NCBI RefSeq assembly: GCF_004217225.1
Contig: NZ_SHKM01000001.1
Location: 558,001 to 622,000 of the forward strand
DNA length: 64,000 nt
From: Azospira oryzae
GTDB taxonomy: Bacteria > Pseudomonadota > Gammaproteobacteria > Burkholderiales > Rhodocyclaceae
Direction: 5' to 3'
The notes under the pieces: generated by a model
What the model was told of the DNA's origin: nothing
Databases searched by the model: none
Seen by the model: only the letters and a program-made list of their open reading frames with translations
Made by a program: the position numbers and the translations under genes
Shown here: piece after piece, positions 8,808 to 16,872 of the stretch
How the letters are laid out: every line of letters starts with the position of its first letter
Position numbering within the stretch: the stretch's first letter is position 1

Positions 8808-9770
8808 ATGGCAAGACTGGCGCTGGCCCCCATGCAGGGCCTGGCAGACGACGTGATGCGGGAGGTGCTGACGGCCATCGGCGGTTACGACTGGTGCGTC
8901 ACCGAATTCATCCGCGTCACCGATGCCCTCCTGCCCGCCCGCGCCTTCCGCCGCATGGCGCCGGAACTGGACAACGCCGGCCGCACCGGCGCCGGCACGC
9001 CGGTGGCGATCCAGCTGCTCGGTTCCGACCCCGTCTGCCTGGCCGAGAACGCCGCCCGGGCGGCAGAGTTCGGCCCCCTGGCGGTGGACCTCAACTTCGG
9101 CTGTCCGGCACCCATGGTCAATCGCCACGGCGGCGGCGCCATCCTGCTCAACGATCCGGAACTGCTGCATACCATCGTCGCCACGGTGCGCCGGGCCATG
9201 CCGCCGCAAGTGCCGCTGACAGCGAAGATGCGCCTGGGGGTGAAGGACACAGCCCGCACCCTGGACTGCGCCCTGGCCCTGGCCACGGGCGGCGCCGCCG
9301 AGTTGGTGGTGCATGCCCGGACCAAGGAGGAGGGCTACACGCCGCCGGCCCACTGGCATTGGATCGCCCGCATCGCCGAAGCGGTGGCAGTGCCGGTGGT
9401 GGCCAACGGCGAGGTGTGGAACGTGGCCGACTGGGAGGGAATCCGGGAGGTTTCGGGCTGCGCCGACGTCATGCTCGGCCGCGGCGCGGTGGCCGATCCG
9501 CTGCTGGCGCGGCGCATCAAGGGGGAGGCGATTGCCGGGGCCGAGGCCTGGGCAGTGGTGGAGCCGGCCCTGGCCGACTTCTGGCGGCGGGTCACCGCCA
9601 AACTGGAACCCCGGCATTGCCCGGGGCGCATCAAACTGTGGCTGGGTTTGCTGCGGCGGACCTGGCCCGAAGCCGAAGCCCTGTATCAGCGCATCCGCCC
9701 CGCCCGGGACTGCGCCGCGGTGGAGGCCGGCCTGGCTGCCGCCGGCATCCTGCCCGCGCCGGTGGCCTGA
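8808..9770 (+). CDS. dusC: tRNA-dihydrouridine(16) synthase
   Basis: The 320-residue flavoprotein has the Dus hallmarks: LAPMQGLAD at the N terminus (FMN site), [17 protein letters not shown] with the catalytic cysteine, [24 protein letters not shown] and VVANGEVWN. The [14 protein letters not shown] start and the [10 protein letters not shown] segment are characteristic of DusC, which reduces U16 of tRNA, rather than DusA or DusB. A TAGAAT-like -10 lies at 8772-8777. It is monocistronic and convergent with the bactofilin gene. Confidence 0.9.
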   Translation: MARLALAPMQGLADDVMREVLTAIGGYDWCVTEFIRVTDALLPARAFRRMAPELDNAGRTGAGTPVAIQLLGSDPVCLAENAARAAEFGPLAVDLNFGCPAPMVNRHGGGAILLNDPELLHTIVATVRRAMPPQVPLTAKMRLGVKDTARTLDCALALATGGAAELVVHARTKEEGYTPPAHWHWIARIAEAVAVPVVANGEVWNVADWEGIREVSGCADVMLGRGAVADPLLARRIKGEAIAGAEAWAVVEPALADFWRRVTAKLEPRHCPGRIKLWLGLLRRTWPEAEALYQRIRPARDCAAVEAGLAAAGILPAPVA

Positions 9771-9799
9771 GGCCGAGGTCCGGCGCCGGCCATGGGCGC

Positions 9800-10249
9800 T
9801 CAGCCCGTGGAGCGCACCTTGGTGACGCGGCGGGGAGCCGCTTCGTCCTGCTCGACCTGGACCTCGGCCACCTTGTTGCACACCAGATGCCCGGTGAGGG
9901 TGGCGCCCTCGCTGATGGTCAGCTCGCCGTAGCGCACGTGGCCGCCCTTGACCTTGGCGGTGGGGCCGAGGAAGAGGGTTTCCCGGGCCTCGATATTGCC
10001 GCTGACGGTGCCATAGACCACCACGTGGTCGGCCAGCAGGTGGCCTTTGACGAAGGCCTGTTGGTTAACCACGATGACCGGGGTCTCGCCTTCCTTGCCG
10101 CGCAGGTCGCCGCGCACGTTGCCGTCCACCCACAGGCCGCCGCAGAAATCGACTTCGCCGTGGACCGTGGTACCGGTGGGGATGACGCCCTTCATGGCGA
10201 CGTCGGGCAGACCGTTGGCGCCGAAGCGCAGGGGTTTGGAATTTTTCAT
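9800..10249 (-). CDS. Bactofilin (polymer-forming cytoskeletal protein)
   Basis: The 149-residue protein has the central right-handed beta-helix repeat of bactofilins (DUF583/COG1664), with strands such as GTTVHGEVDFCGGLWVDGNV, HLLADHVVVYGTVSGNI and GATLTGHLVCNKV, flanked by short disordered tails. Bactofilins self-assemble without nucleotides and scaffold cell-wall or polar structures. Its start codon overlaps the stop of the upstream gene (ATGA), so translation is likely coupled. The gene ends convergent with dusC. Confidence 0.9.
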   Translation of the reverse strand: MKNSKPLRFGANGLPDVAMKGVIPTGTTVHGEVDFCGGLWVDGNVRGDLRGKEGETPVIVVNQQAFVKGHLLADHVVVYGTVSGNIEARETLFLGPTAKVKGGHVRYGELTISEGATLTGHLVCNKVAEVQVEQDEAAPRRVTKVRSTG

Positions 10250-10839
10250 GATGTACGTCCCATCCTTGTCTGTTGGCTCAAACGAACCCCGCTGGGTTCG
10301 AGAAGATCTACCGTGACGTTGCGCGGCGTGAAGCCGTCCGGTAGGGGGATGACACCTGCAGTTCTGAGGAAACGGCTGACTTCCACTTTCAACTTCGGGT
10401 CCGGGGCATCGCCGGCGGCGGGATAGCGCCAGGTCGCCGGTTTGCCCTCTTGTTCTCCAGCCACTGCGAATTGCAGGGTGCCGTTGAATTTGCGGCCGCT
10501 ATTGGCCAGGGTCAGGCGGTAACGCAGCTGGCCCGGCAGTGCCGGGTCCTGGGCCACGCTAAAGGCCTTCAGTTCCAGTCCGTCCTGTTCGGCCGGGGAG
10601 GCATCCGGCGCTGCCGGGGGCAGGGGTGCGGGAGCTGCCGCCACGGCGGGCTCCGGCGGTGCCGGCACGGCCATGGCCACCGGGACCGGCTCCGCTGCCG
10701 GAGGCAGGGGGAAATGCTGACCGGCGCGGAAGGCCAGGGCCAAGGCCAGCAGTACGCCGCCGGCCATGGCCAGCTTCTGCAGCACGCGGTGCCACAGGGG
10801 TTTGGGGACTTCGATCCGGACGGTGGGGGTCGGCAGCAT
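10246..10839 (-). CDS. Single-pass membrane protein, DUF6776-like, paired with bactofilin
   Basis: The 197-residue protein has a basic cytoplasmic N terminus, one membrane helix (about residues 25-42, LAMAGGVLLALALAF), a Pro/Ala-rich linker, and a compact C-terminal domain with QLRYRLTLANSGRKFNGTLQF and DGFTPRNVTVDLLEPSG. I associate this C-terminal pattern with DUF6776-type proteins found next to bactofilins, from memory and without a search. The 4-bp overlap with the bactofilin gene suggests it tethers the filament to the inner membrane or recruits a wall enzyme; this is inference. Confidence 0.7.
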   Translation of the reverse strand: MLPTPTVRIEVPKPLWHRVLQKLAMAGGVLLALALAFRAGQHFPLPPAAEPVPVAMAVPAPPEPAVAAAPAPLPPAAPDASPAEQDGLELKAFSVAQDPALPGQLRYRLTLANSGRKFNGTLQFAVAGEQEGKPATWRYPAAGDAPDPKLKVEVSRFLRTAGVIPLPDGFTPRNVTVDLLEPSGVRLSQQTRMGRTS

Positions 10840-11222
10840 CGGTCGCGAACGGTCGTAAAAGTTTTATCAGTCAGTTAACCGCGGCCCGGATGGCTTGGCG
10901 GTTCAGCAGGGTGCGGCTTCCTGGCTGGGCACGAATTTCGGCTTGGCTGAGAAGACTTTGGGGGGCGGATTGTTTCCCAATTGACCCCATGCTTCAAGCT
11001 GTTTCTCAAGATATCGGCAGCATAGCCATGAAATTAAATGTTTTTTTCAAAAAAAACTACCTAGGGTGATTCCTAGGGGGAGAGGACGGCCGCTGCCGGC
11101 GGTGTTTTTTGCCCCAATGTTCCTGCTTTCAAGCGGCCCGGGCTTGGGTATGATGGGCGCCCGCAAACCCTTGCGGCGCGTTCCCCGGGCCCGGCTGCGG
11201 CCCTTCTGATCCGAGTCATGTC
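10840..11222. other. 383-bp intergenic region without a gene
   Basis: I see no supported coding frame here. The right part (about 10970-11090) is clearly AT-richer than its surroundings and contains an A/T-tract pair and two CCTAGG elements. A TATGAT-like -10 at about 11148-11153 precedes the cysteine-cluster gene. The left end must hold the promoter of the DUF6776/bactofilin pair on the minus strand. Confidence 0.6.
11060..11077. repeat. Two CCTAGG palindromes 12 bp apart
   Basis: CCTAGG occurs at 11060-11065 and again at 11072-11077 within ACCTAGGGTGATTCCTAGGGG. Both copies sit directly after an A8 tract. The one-turn spacing fits a regulator binding site. The 6-mer is rare in this GC-rich sequence. 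Confidence 0.4.
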
Positions 11223-11564
11223 ATGGTCTGTCAGTCCTGCGGCGCCTGCTGCGCCGCCTACCGCGTCGATTTCCATCCGGCCGAGCTGGAGGGCGGGAAT
11301 TTCGCCTGGGAGGGCGGCATTCCCCTGGCCCTGACGGTGCCCGTGACGCCCCATCTGGTGCGCATGGCCGGCACAGATGCCAGCCCGCCCCGCTGCGTCG
11401 CCCTCAGCGGCGAGGTGGGGGTGGCCGTCTCCTGCAGCCGTTATGCCCAGCGTCCCTCGCCCTGCCGCGAATTCAATCCCCTGGCAGAACTGGGCATCAC
11501 CGACGAGGCCTGCGCCCGGGCCCGGCAGAAGCACGGTTTGCCGCCCCTGGCGGACCCTGCCTGA
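11223..11564 (+). CDS. YkgJ-family cysteine-cluster protein
   Basis: The 113-residue protein starts with MVCQSCGACCAAYRVDF, the CxxCxxCC signature of the YkgJ/CxxCxxCC family, and carries further cysteines in VSCSRYAQRPSPCREF. The family is presumed to bind zinc or an iron-sulfur cluster; its function is not established. The length is normal for short members. It precedes the c-di-GMP riboswitch promoter by about 35 bp on the same strand, so read-through into the HDOD gene is possible. Confidence 0.85.
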   Translation: MVCQSCGACCAAYRVDFHPAELEGGNFAWEGGIPLALTVPVTPHLVRMAGTDASPPRCVALSGEVGVAVSCSRYAQRPSPCREFNPLAELGITDEACARARQKHGLPPLADPA

Positions 11565-11598
11565 GACCCTTGCCGCGGCGCTGGCGGGCCGCTCCCGA

Positions 11599-11628
11599 TT
11601 GACCCCCCGCCGGCCCCGGTGCTAATGT
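11599..11628 (+). promoter_or_regulatory. Promoter of the riboswitch-HDOD unit
   Basis: A TTGACC -35 (11599-11604) and a TAATGT -10 (11623-11628) are separated by 18 bp. The predicted transcript start near 11635 coincides with the 5' edge of the aptamer, as expected for a riboswitch leader. Confidence 0.6.
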
Positions 11629-11635
11629 TGGCGCC

Positions 11636-11730
11636 ATTGATAAAGGCAAACCCGTACGAAAGGCGGGGGCGCAAAGTCACCGGTCTACCGGGCGTCGGCA
11701 AGGGCGCTCCAAGACGGCGGGACTGCCATA
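11636..11730 (+). ncRNA. Cyclic-di-GMP-I (GEMM-I) riboswitch
   Basis: The leader carries the GEMM-I core in order: AAAGGCAAACC (11642-11652), a GAAA tetraloop (11658-11661), GGGGCGCAAAG (close to the conserved GGGACGCAAAG), a CACCGGTCTA receptor-like segment and the closing GGGACTGCC. Counting from the AAACC block, the position equivalent to Vc2 G20 is G and that equivalent to C92 is C, the residues that read the two guanines of c-di-GMP. One core base (A43 equivalent) is G. The 88 bases after the aptamer, before the HDOD start, would hold the expression platform; no clear U-run terminator is visible, so translational control is possible. Confidence 0.85.
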
Positions 11731-11818
11731 AGCAACGTGCCATCCCGGGCCGGTTGCGAGGAGACTTCGGCGCAAGCCACGTGTATTCCCTCTAACCATT
11801 GAGTTTGGGAGGTTGGTC

Positions 11819-12730
11819 ATGTTTGCTGAAGTTCCGGAGCTTTCCCCGGGGGCGTCCGCTCCCCTTGCCATGGCAGCCAGCATCGAGCTGGAGACCGTCA
11901 ACGGCATCCTCAGTACCGTCACCATTCCGCCGTGCCCCAGCGTGGTCCTTTCCCTGATGGAGGAGGCGCGCCAGGATGACGTGGATTTCCAGCGCATCAA
12001 CCGTCTCATCAGCGGCGACGTCAGCCTGGCGGCGTCCATGATGAAGACCGCCAATTCCCCCTTCTTCGCCCTGCGCTCCAAGGTGCAGTCGGTGCAGCAG
12101 GCGGTGGCCGTGCTGGGCCTGAAGAACATTCTCAAGGTGGTCACCGGCCTGGAGCTGCAGCGCAGCCTGGGCAAGGGCGGCGGGGTCAGCATGGAGCGCT
12201 TCTGGGAACGCTCCAACCTGCACGCCGCCATCTGCGGCTGCCTGGCCCGGCGCCTGCCCGGCACCTCGGTGGAGGATGCCTACACCTTCGGCCTCTTCCA
12301 CGACTGCGGCATTCCCATCCTCATGCAGCGTTTCCCCGATTACAAGGAAACCCTCATGGCCGCCAACCATTCCAGCCTGCCGGTGCCCGAGGTGGAGTTC
12401 GAGCGCCATGCCACCAGCCATGTCATGGTGGGCGCCATGCTGGCCCACAATTGGCAGCTGCCGGAGAAGATCGTCCGCGCCATCCGCGGCCACCACGACC
12501 TGACCCTGCTGGAGGACGAGTGGGAGCCGGCCGAGGTGCGCACCCTGATCGCCCTGTCCCTGCTGGCCGAGCACCTGGCCGCCCGCTACCTGGGCGTGGC
12601 GGAGGAGTCCGAGTGGCAGCTGTGGGGCGAGCAGGCTTTTGCCTACCTGGGTTTCGACGACGGCGAACTGGAAGAGCTGTACCCGGAACTGCTGGAGGAA
12701 CTGGGCGACGTCATCGCCGCCCGGGGCTAG
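11819..12730 (+). CDS. HDOD-domain signalling protein under c-di-GMP riboswitch control
   Basis: The 303-residue protein is one HDOD domain: PPCPSVVLSLMEEARQDDVD, INRLISGDVSLAASMMKTANS, QSVQQAVAVLGLKNIL and FGLFHDCGIPIL (HD-like) with a later GHHDLTLL. HDOD proteins adopt the HD-hydrolase fold but usually lack catalysis and act as scaffolds in signalling. The ATG follows GGGAGG with 6-bp spacing; a TTG two codons earlier is less likely. The upstream riboswitch links its expression to c-di-GMP. It converges with the ABC permease gene, 4 bp away. Confidence 0.85.
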   Translation: MFAEVPELSPGASAPLAMAASIELETVNGILSTVTIPPCPSVVLSLMEEARQDDVDFQRINRLISGDVSLAASMMKTANSPFFALRSKVQSVQQAVAVLGLKNILKVVTGLELQRSLGKGGGVSMERFWERSNLHAAICGCLARRLPGTSVEDAYTFGLFHDCGIPILMQRFPDYKETLMAANHSSLPVPEVEFERHATSHVMVGAMLAHNWQLPEKIVRAIRGHHDLTLLEDEWEPAEVRTLIALSLLAEHLAARYLGVAEESEWQLWGEQAFAYLGFDDGELEELYPELLEELGDVIAARG

Positions 12731-12734
12731 GTTT

Positions 12735-13892
12735 TCAGTCCAGGGTGCGGCGGAAGGTGCGCAGGCCGATACCCAGCACCACGGCGATGAAGGCCAGGAT
12801 CGGCCAGACGCTGCTCCACACCATGTCGATGCCGTTGCCCTTGAGCAGGATGCCCCGCACCAGCACTAGGAAATGGGTGAGGGGCAGGACATTGCCCACC
12901 ACCTGGGCCCACTCCGGCATGCCGCGGAAGGGGAACATGAAGCCTGAGAGCAGCATGGAGGGCAGGAAGAAAAAGAAGGTCATCTGCATGGCCTGCAACT
13001 GGTTGCGGGCGATGGAGCTGAAGGTGATGCCCAGGGTCAGGTTGGCGCAGATGAAGAGCAGTACCACGGCGTAGAGCAGCAACAGGTTGCCGTGCATGGG
13101 CACGTCGAAAATGAAGCGGGCGGCGAGCAGGATCAGGGTCACCTGGATCAGGCCGATGAGGATGTAGGGCACGATCTTGCCGGTCATCACCTCCACCGGG
13201 GTGGCCGGTGTCGCCAGCAGGTTCTCGAAGGTGCCCCGTTCCCGCTCCCGGGTCATGGCCAGGCCGGTCATCAGCACCATGGTCATGGTCAGGATCACCC
13301 CCAGGAGGCCCGGCACCACGTTGTAGGAGGTGAGCCCTTCCGGGTTGTAGCGGCGGTGCACCCGCAGGTCCAGGGGCGGCGTCGCGGTCTTTTCCAGCCC
13401 CGGCAGGTCGGGGGCGAAAACTTCCAGTCCCAGTCTGTTGAGCACCGAAATGGCGCCGCCGGCGGCCATGGGATCGGTGGCGTCCGCCTCCACCAGCAGG
13501 GTCGGCGCCTTGCCCCGCACCAGGTCCCGGTGGAAGCCGGGTGTGAAGGTGACGACGAACTGCACCTGGCTGCGGTCCAGCAGGGCGTTGGCCTCTTTTT
13601 CGTCCACGCCGCCGACGATCTTGAAGTAGTCGCTGTTCTGCATCGCCGCCACATAGGAGCGGGCGAAGGGGCCCGGGTCGGCCATGACGATGGCGGTGGG
13701 CAGGTGCTTGGGGTCGGAGTTGATGGCGAAGCCGAACAGCAGCAGCTGGATGATGGGAATGCCGACGATCATGCCGAAGGTGAGCCGGTCCCGCTTCAGC
13801 TGGATGAACTCCTTGAGCAGGATGCCGAACCAGCGGGAAAAGGAGAAGGTGAAGGAGAAGGCTTGGGAGAAATTCTGCAGACGCTGTTTCAT
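12735..13892 (-). CDS. ABC-2 type transporter permease (drug/toxin efflux)
   Basis: The 385-residue permease has an N-terminal membrane helix (FGMIVGIPIIQLLLFGFAI), a large periplasmic domain of about 140 residues, and five C-terminal helices typical of the YhhJ/YbhR ABC-2 class, with the RERERGTFENLLATP motif. It forms the membrane channel for the adjacent ATPase. The ATG is 4 bp after the ATPase stop. With the upstream adaptor it resembles the E. coli YhiI-RbbA-YhhJ and YbhFSR systems, which export small toxic molecules; the substrate is unknown. Only one permease is present, so it would act as a homodimer. Confidence 0.88.
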   Translation of the reverse strand: MKQRLQNFSQAFSFTFSFSRWFGILLKEFIQLKRDRLTFGMIVGIPIIQLLLFGFAINSDPKHLPTAIVMADPGPFARSYVAAMQNSDYFKIVGGVDEKEANALLDRSQVQFVVTFTPGFHRDLVRGKAPTLLVEADATDPMAAGGAISVLNRLGLEVFAPDLPGLEKTATPPLDLRVHRRYNPEGLTSYNVVPGLLGVILTMTMVLMTGLAMTRERERGTFENLLATPATPVEVMTGKIVPYILIGLIQVTLILLAARFIFDVPMHGNLLLLYAVVLLFICANLTLGITFSSIARNQLQAMQMTFFFFLPSMLLSGFMFPFRGMPEWAQVVGNVLPLTHFLVLVRGILLKGNGIDMVWSSVWPILAFIAVVLGIGLRTFRRTLD

Positions 13893-13896
13893 GGCA

Positions 13897-14829
13897 TTAC
13901 CCCTGGAACGGATCCGGACTGCCCTGCATGAGGTGGATGAAGGCATCCTCCAGAGATGCAGGAACGACGGCCATCTCCAGGGGCTTGCCCTGGAGGAAGG
14001 CTTCCAGACTGGCTTGCAGCCGGGCCTCGTCGCGGCCGCTGACGTGGAGCACGTTGCCGAAGCTGGCCACCAGATCCACCCCGGGCAAGCCGCGCAGCGC
14101 CTCCCCCAGGCCGTGCAGGCTGGCGCCGCTGATTTCCCGGGTGTGCAGGCCCTGGGCCGCCACCACCTGCTCCGCCGTGCCCGAGGCCAGCAGGGTGCCG
14201 TAGGCGATGTAGGCGAGACGGTGGCAGCGCTCGGCCTCGTCCATGTAATGGGTGGATACGAGCACCGTGATGCCGGCGGCGGAGAGGCGGTGGATTTCCT
14301 CCCAGAAGTCGCGCCGGGCCTTGGGATCCACCCCGGCGGTGGGCTCGTCCAGGAGCAAGAGCCGGGGCCGGTGCAGCAGGCAGGAGGCCAGGGCCAGGCG
14401 CTGCTTCCAGCCGCCGGAAAGGGTGCCGGCCAGCTGGCTGCGGCGGCCGGCCAGGCCCAGTTCCTCCAGGGCCCGGTCCACCGCCTCCCGGCGCCGCTCC
14501 ATGCCGAACATGCGGGCGACGAAATCCAGGTTCTCGCCGATGGTGAGGTCGTCCCACAGGGAGAACTTCTGGGTCATGTAGCCCACCTGGCGCTTGATGG
14601 CGGCGCTCTCCCGCAACACGTCCAGACCCAGGCAGGTGCCCTGGCCGCTGTCCGGCGTCAGCAGGCCGCACAGCATGCGGATGGAGGTGGTCTTGCCGCT
14701 GCCGTTGGGGCCGAGGAAGCCGAAGATTTCCCCCCGCCGCACCTGCAGCGCCAGGTCCTTCACCACGTGCTTGTCGCCGAAGTGCTTGTTGATGCCGGTG
14801 ACGTCGATGACCAGCGGGGAGTCGTTCAT
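13897..14829 (-). CDS. ABC transporter ATP-binding protein
   Basis: The 310-residue ATPase has Walker A GPNGSGKTT, a Q-loop YMTQKFSLW, the signature LSGGWKQRLALA, Walker B LLLLDEPTAGVD and the H-loop VSTHYMDEAERC, followed by a DrrA-type C-terminal domain of about 90 residues. It energises the YhhJ-like permease. The start is the ATG at 14829 with GGAAG just upstream; an ATG four codons earlier would abut the adaptor's stop. The gene is third in the tetR-adaptor-ATPase-permease operon. Confidence 0.9.
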   Translation of the reverse strand: MNDSPLVIDVTGINKHFGDKHVVKDLALQVRRGEIFGFLGPNGSGKTTSIRMLCGLLTPDSGQGTCLGLDVLRESAAIKRQVGYMTQKFSLWDDLTIGENLDFVARMFGMERRREAVDRALEELGLAGRRSQLAGTLSGGWKQRLALASCLLHRPRLLLLDEPTAGVDPKARRDFWEEIHRLSAAGITVLVSTHYMDEAERCHRLAYIAYGTLLASGTAEQVVAAQGLHTREISGASLHGLGEALRGLPGVDLVASFGNVLHVSGRDEARLQASLEAFLQGKPLEMAVVPASLEDAFIHLMQGSPDPFQG

Positions 14830-14842
14830 CCCGGCTTCCATC

Positions 14843-15808
14843 TCAGCGCTCCAGCAGGCGCACATCCACCGGCAGGCCGGGACGCAGGCTGGCGGCCTGC
14901 TCCGGGGCCGGCGCCGCCTCGATGCGGAACACCAGCTTTTCCCGGCTGCCCCGGCTGTAGATCACCGGCGGCGTGTATTCGGCCTGGGGCGCGATGAAGT
15001 CGATGCTGGCGCGGATGGGCTGGGCGCAGCCGTCGCAGGCCGCTTCCACCGCCTGTCCCGGCTTGAGCCCGGCCAGGGCCGTTTCCGGCACGTAGAAGCG
15101 CAGCTTGCGGCGGTTGTCCGGCAGCAGGCTGGCCACGGCGGCGCCGGCGGGCACCCATTCGCCGGGACGGTAGTAGGTCTCCGTCACCTCGCCGGCGGCA
15201 GGCGCGCTGACGGCCTTCCGCTCCACCACCCAGCGCTTCTGGGCCGCCAGGGCGGCGGCGGCCTGGAGGTCGGCCTCGGCGCCTTTGACCTCGGCCTGGC
15301 GGCCCAGGGTGCTGCGGTAGGTGGCCAGCTGCTGGCGGGCCGCCTCCTCCTGGGCCAGGGCCTGGTCGAAGGCGCTCTGGGCTTCGTCCAGTTTGGCCTG
15401 GGCGACGAAGTTCTGCCGCGCCAGGGCCTGCTGCTGGTCGAGGCGGGTGCGGGCCAGGCGGCGGCCGGCTTCGGCCGCCCGCAGATTGGCTTCCAGCCCG
15501 GCGATCTCCGGCGCCCGGCGCGGTTCCTTGAGGTTTTCCGCCTTTTCCCGGGCGGCGGCGATGCGGGCCTCGGCCTCGGCCAGGGCCTGGGCATCCGGGT
15601 CCGCCGCCACGGCGAAAAGGGCCTGGCCCTCGCTCACCCGGCTGCCCCGGGGCGTCTCCAGGGACTTCAGGTAGCCGGCCTGGGGCGCTGCCAGGTAGAG
15701 GTATTCGCCTTCCACGTAACCCGGGTAGACGGGGGCGGCATCGCGGCCGCAGGCAGCCAGCAGGGGCAGGGCGGCGGCGAGCAGCAGGGGCAGGGTGGCG
15801 GTTTTCAT
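14843..15808 (-). CDS. HlyD-family periplasmic adaptor lipoprotein
   Basis: Residues 1-20 form a lipoprotein signal with LLAAC (Cys20). The biotinyl-lipoyl-like half YLAAPQAGYLKSLETPRGSRVSEGQ comes next, then a long Ala/Glu/Gln-rich coiled coil (about residues 70-190). The second half follows with SAPAAGEVTETYYRPGEWV, then a beta-barrel. This membrane-fusion layout connects the inner-membrane ABC pump to an outer-membrane channel, which is not encoded here. Its start overlaps the tetR stop by four bases, indicating coupled translation. Confidence 0.88.
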   Translation of the reverse strand: MKTATLPLLLAAALPLLAACGRDAAPVYPGYVEGEYLYLAAPQAGYLKSLETPRGSRVSEGQALFAVAADPDAQALAEAEARIAAAREKAENLKEPRRAPEIAGLEANLRAAEAGRRLARTRLDQQQALARQNFVAQAKLDEAQSAFDQALAQEEAARQQLATYRSTLGRQAEVKGAEADLQAAAALAAQKRWVVERKAVSAPAAGEVTETYYRPGEWVPAGAAVASLLPDNRRKLRFYVPETALAGLKPGQAVEAACDGCAQPIRASIDFIAPQAEYTPPVIYSRGSREKLVFRIEAAPAPEQAASLRPGLPVDVRLLER

Positions 15809-16353
15809 GGTGCGGGACTCCCCGGGGCGGTGGGATGGGGCAGGAGGGCCAGAAGCTGGCGCAGGCCCACGGCCAGCTCCGCTTCGGATTGGGGGCTCTG
15901 GCGGCCCAGGTTCATCACCGCCAGGCCGACGATGGCGGCGTGGAAGACCAGCACCTGGGGCGCCTCCGGCGCGTAGCCCAGGTGGCTCAGCAATTGGGCG
16001 ATGGATTGGCGCACGTGGTCCACCAGGCGGCTCACCGCTTCCCGCAGGGACGGTTCCTGATCGGCGGCGGCCACCAGGCCCAGCAGCATGCGCACCCGGG
16101 GCAGGAAGCGCATGGCGGCGGCCAGGGCCTGGGCCGGGTCGGCCTCCGGGCTGCCCAGCTGGCGTGTCAGGGCGTCATTCACCGACTGTTCGGCGATGGC
16201 CAGCAGCAGTTCGTTGCGGGTGGGGAAGTAATAGGTGAGATGGCTCTGGCTGACCCCGGCCGCCTTGGCGATGCGGGGCTGGGTGAGGGCCGCCAGGCCC
16301 TGTTCGTGGAGCAGGGTGACGCCGGCGGCGAGGAGCCGTTGCTTGACGCTCAT
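15805..16353 (-). CDS. TetR-family repressor of the efflux operon
   Basis: The 182-residue protein has an N-terminal TetR helix-turn-helix (RIAKAAGVSQSHLTYYFPTRNELLLAIAE, residues about 28-56 with HLTYYFPTRNELL as the recognition region) and an alpha-helical ligand domain. The start is at MSVKQRLL; an in-frame ATG 15 codons upstream would overlap the operators. As first gene of the efflux operon, preceded by two palindromes, it most likely autorepresses the operon and is released by a pump substrate. Confidence 0.88.
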   Translation of the reverse strand: MSVKQRLLAAGVTLLHEQGLAALTQPRIAKAAGVSQSHLTYYFPTRNELLLAIAEQSVNDALTRQLGSPEADPAQALAAAMRFLPRVRMLLGLVAAADQEPSLREAVSRLVDHVRQSIAQLLSHLGYAPEAPQVLVFHAAIVGLAVMNLGRQSPQSEAELAVGLRQLLALLPHPTAPGSPAP

Positions 16354-16382
16354 GGTCGGTGGATGCCGTGGGTGAATACTGT

Positions 16383-16418
16383 TTGGTAACTCTACCAAGA
16401 TTTGGTGGGCTTACCAAA
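16383..16418. promoter_or_regulatory. Tandem palindromic operators for the TetR repressor
   Basis: TTGGTA-ACTC-TACCAA (16383-16398) and TTTGGT-GGGCTT-ACCAAA (16401-16418) are two perfect palindromes sharing TTGGT/ACCAA half-sites, centred 19 bp apart. They lie 30-65 bp before the tetR start, in the position expected for an autorepressor. The 16383-16398 AT-rich core also provides the promoter region. Confidence 0.8.
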
Positions 16419-16510
16419 AATATTTCGCCCGGGCCGGTGGTGGCTGCCGGTTGAGTCTGGGACAATGCGGCCCTTGGCTTTAGCGGCCGTCATTTTCTGA
16501 AGGATTTTTC

Positions 16511-16732
16511 ATGGCCATCGTTTTTCCCGTGCGCGGCGAATACATCCAGCTCGATCAACTGCTCAAGGCGGCCAGCCTGGTGTCTTCCGGCGGCGAGGCC
16601 CACATCATGGTGGAAGAGGGCCAGGTGAAGGTGGACGGCAAGGTGGAAACGCGCAAGCGGGCCAAGCTGCGCCCCGGGCAGAAGGTGCAGTTCGGCGGCG
16701 AGACCATCCAGCTGGTGGCCGAGGAGGCCTAA
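16511..16732 (+). CDS. S4-domain RNA-binding protein (YbcJ-like)
   Basis: This 73-residue protein is essentially a single S4 RNA-binding fold: IQLDQLLKAASLVSSGGEA, VEEGQVKVDGKVETRKRAKLRPGQKV. It matches the short YbcJ/RNA-binding S4 family, thought to bind structured RNA or ribosomes. AAGGATT lies upstream of the ATG. It is divergent from the TetR operon and ends before a very strong hairpin. Confidence 0.88.
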   Translation: MAIVFPVRGEYIQLDQLLKAASLVSSGGEAHIMVEEGQVKVDGKVETRKRAKLRPGQKVQFGGETIQLVAEEA

Positions 16733-16792
16733 GCGCCCAGGCGGCAGTGGCCGGGCGGGACTGCTCCCGCGTTGGCTGAGTGCGGCGACACA

Positions 16793-16836
16793 CAAGACAA
16801 AGGGCCGGCAACTTGCGTTGCCGGCCCTTTGTCTTG
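16793..16836. terminator. 19-bp perfect hairpin, bidirectional terminator
   Basis: CAAGACAAAGGGCCGGCAA and its exact complement flank a six-base CTTGCG loop between the convergent S4 and EAL/HDOD genes. There is no clean U-run, but the outer stem is A/T-containing on both sides, so termination in both directions is likely. Confidence 0.75.
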
Positions 16837-16872
16837 CGGCCTGCCGGATTGGCAGTTGATCCGTCGCCCGCG

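Noticed and set aside
7838-10426. 862-codon plus-strand frame through uraA, upp, dusC and the bactofilin
   Set aside because: It runs antisense or out of frame to four recognised genes and has no coherent protein character.
11636-11730. cGAMP-type (G20A) variant of the GEMM-I riboswitch
   Set aside because: At first the A before GGC looked like position 20, but counting back from the C46-A47 equivalents puts position 20 on a G, the c-di-GMP type.
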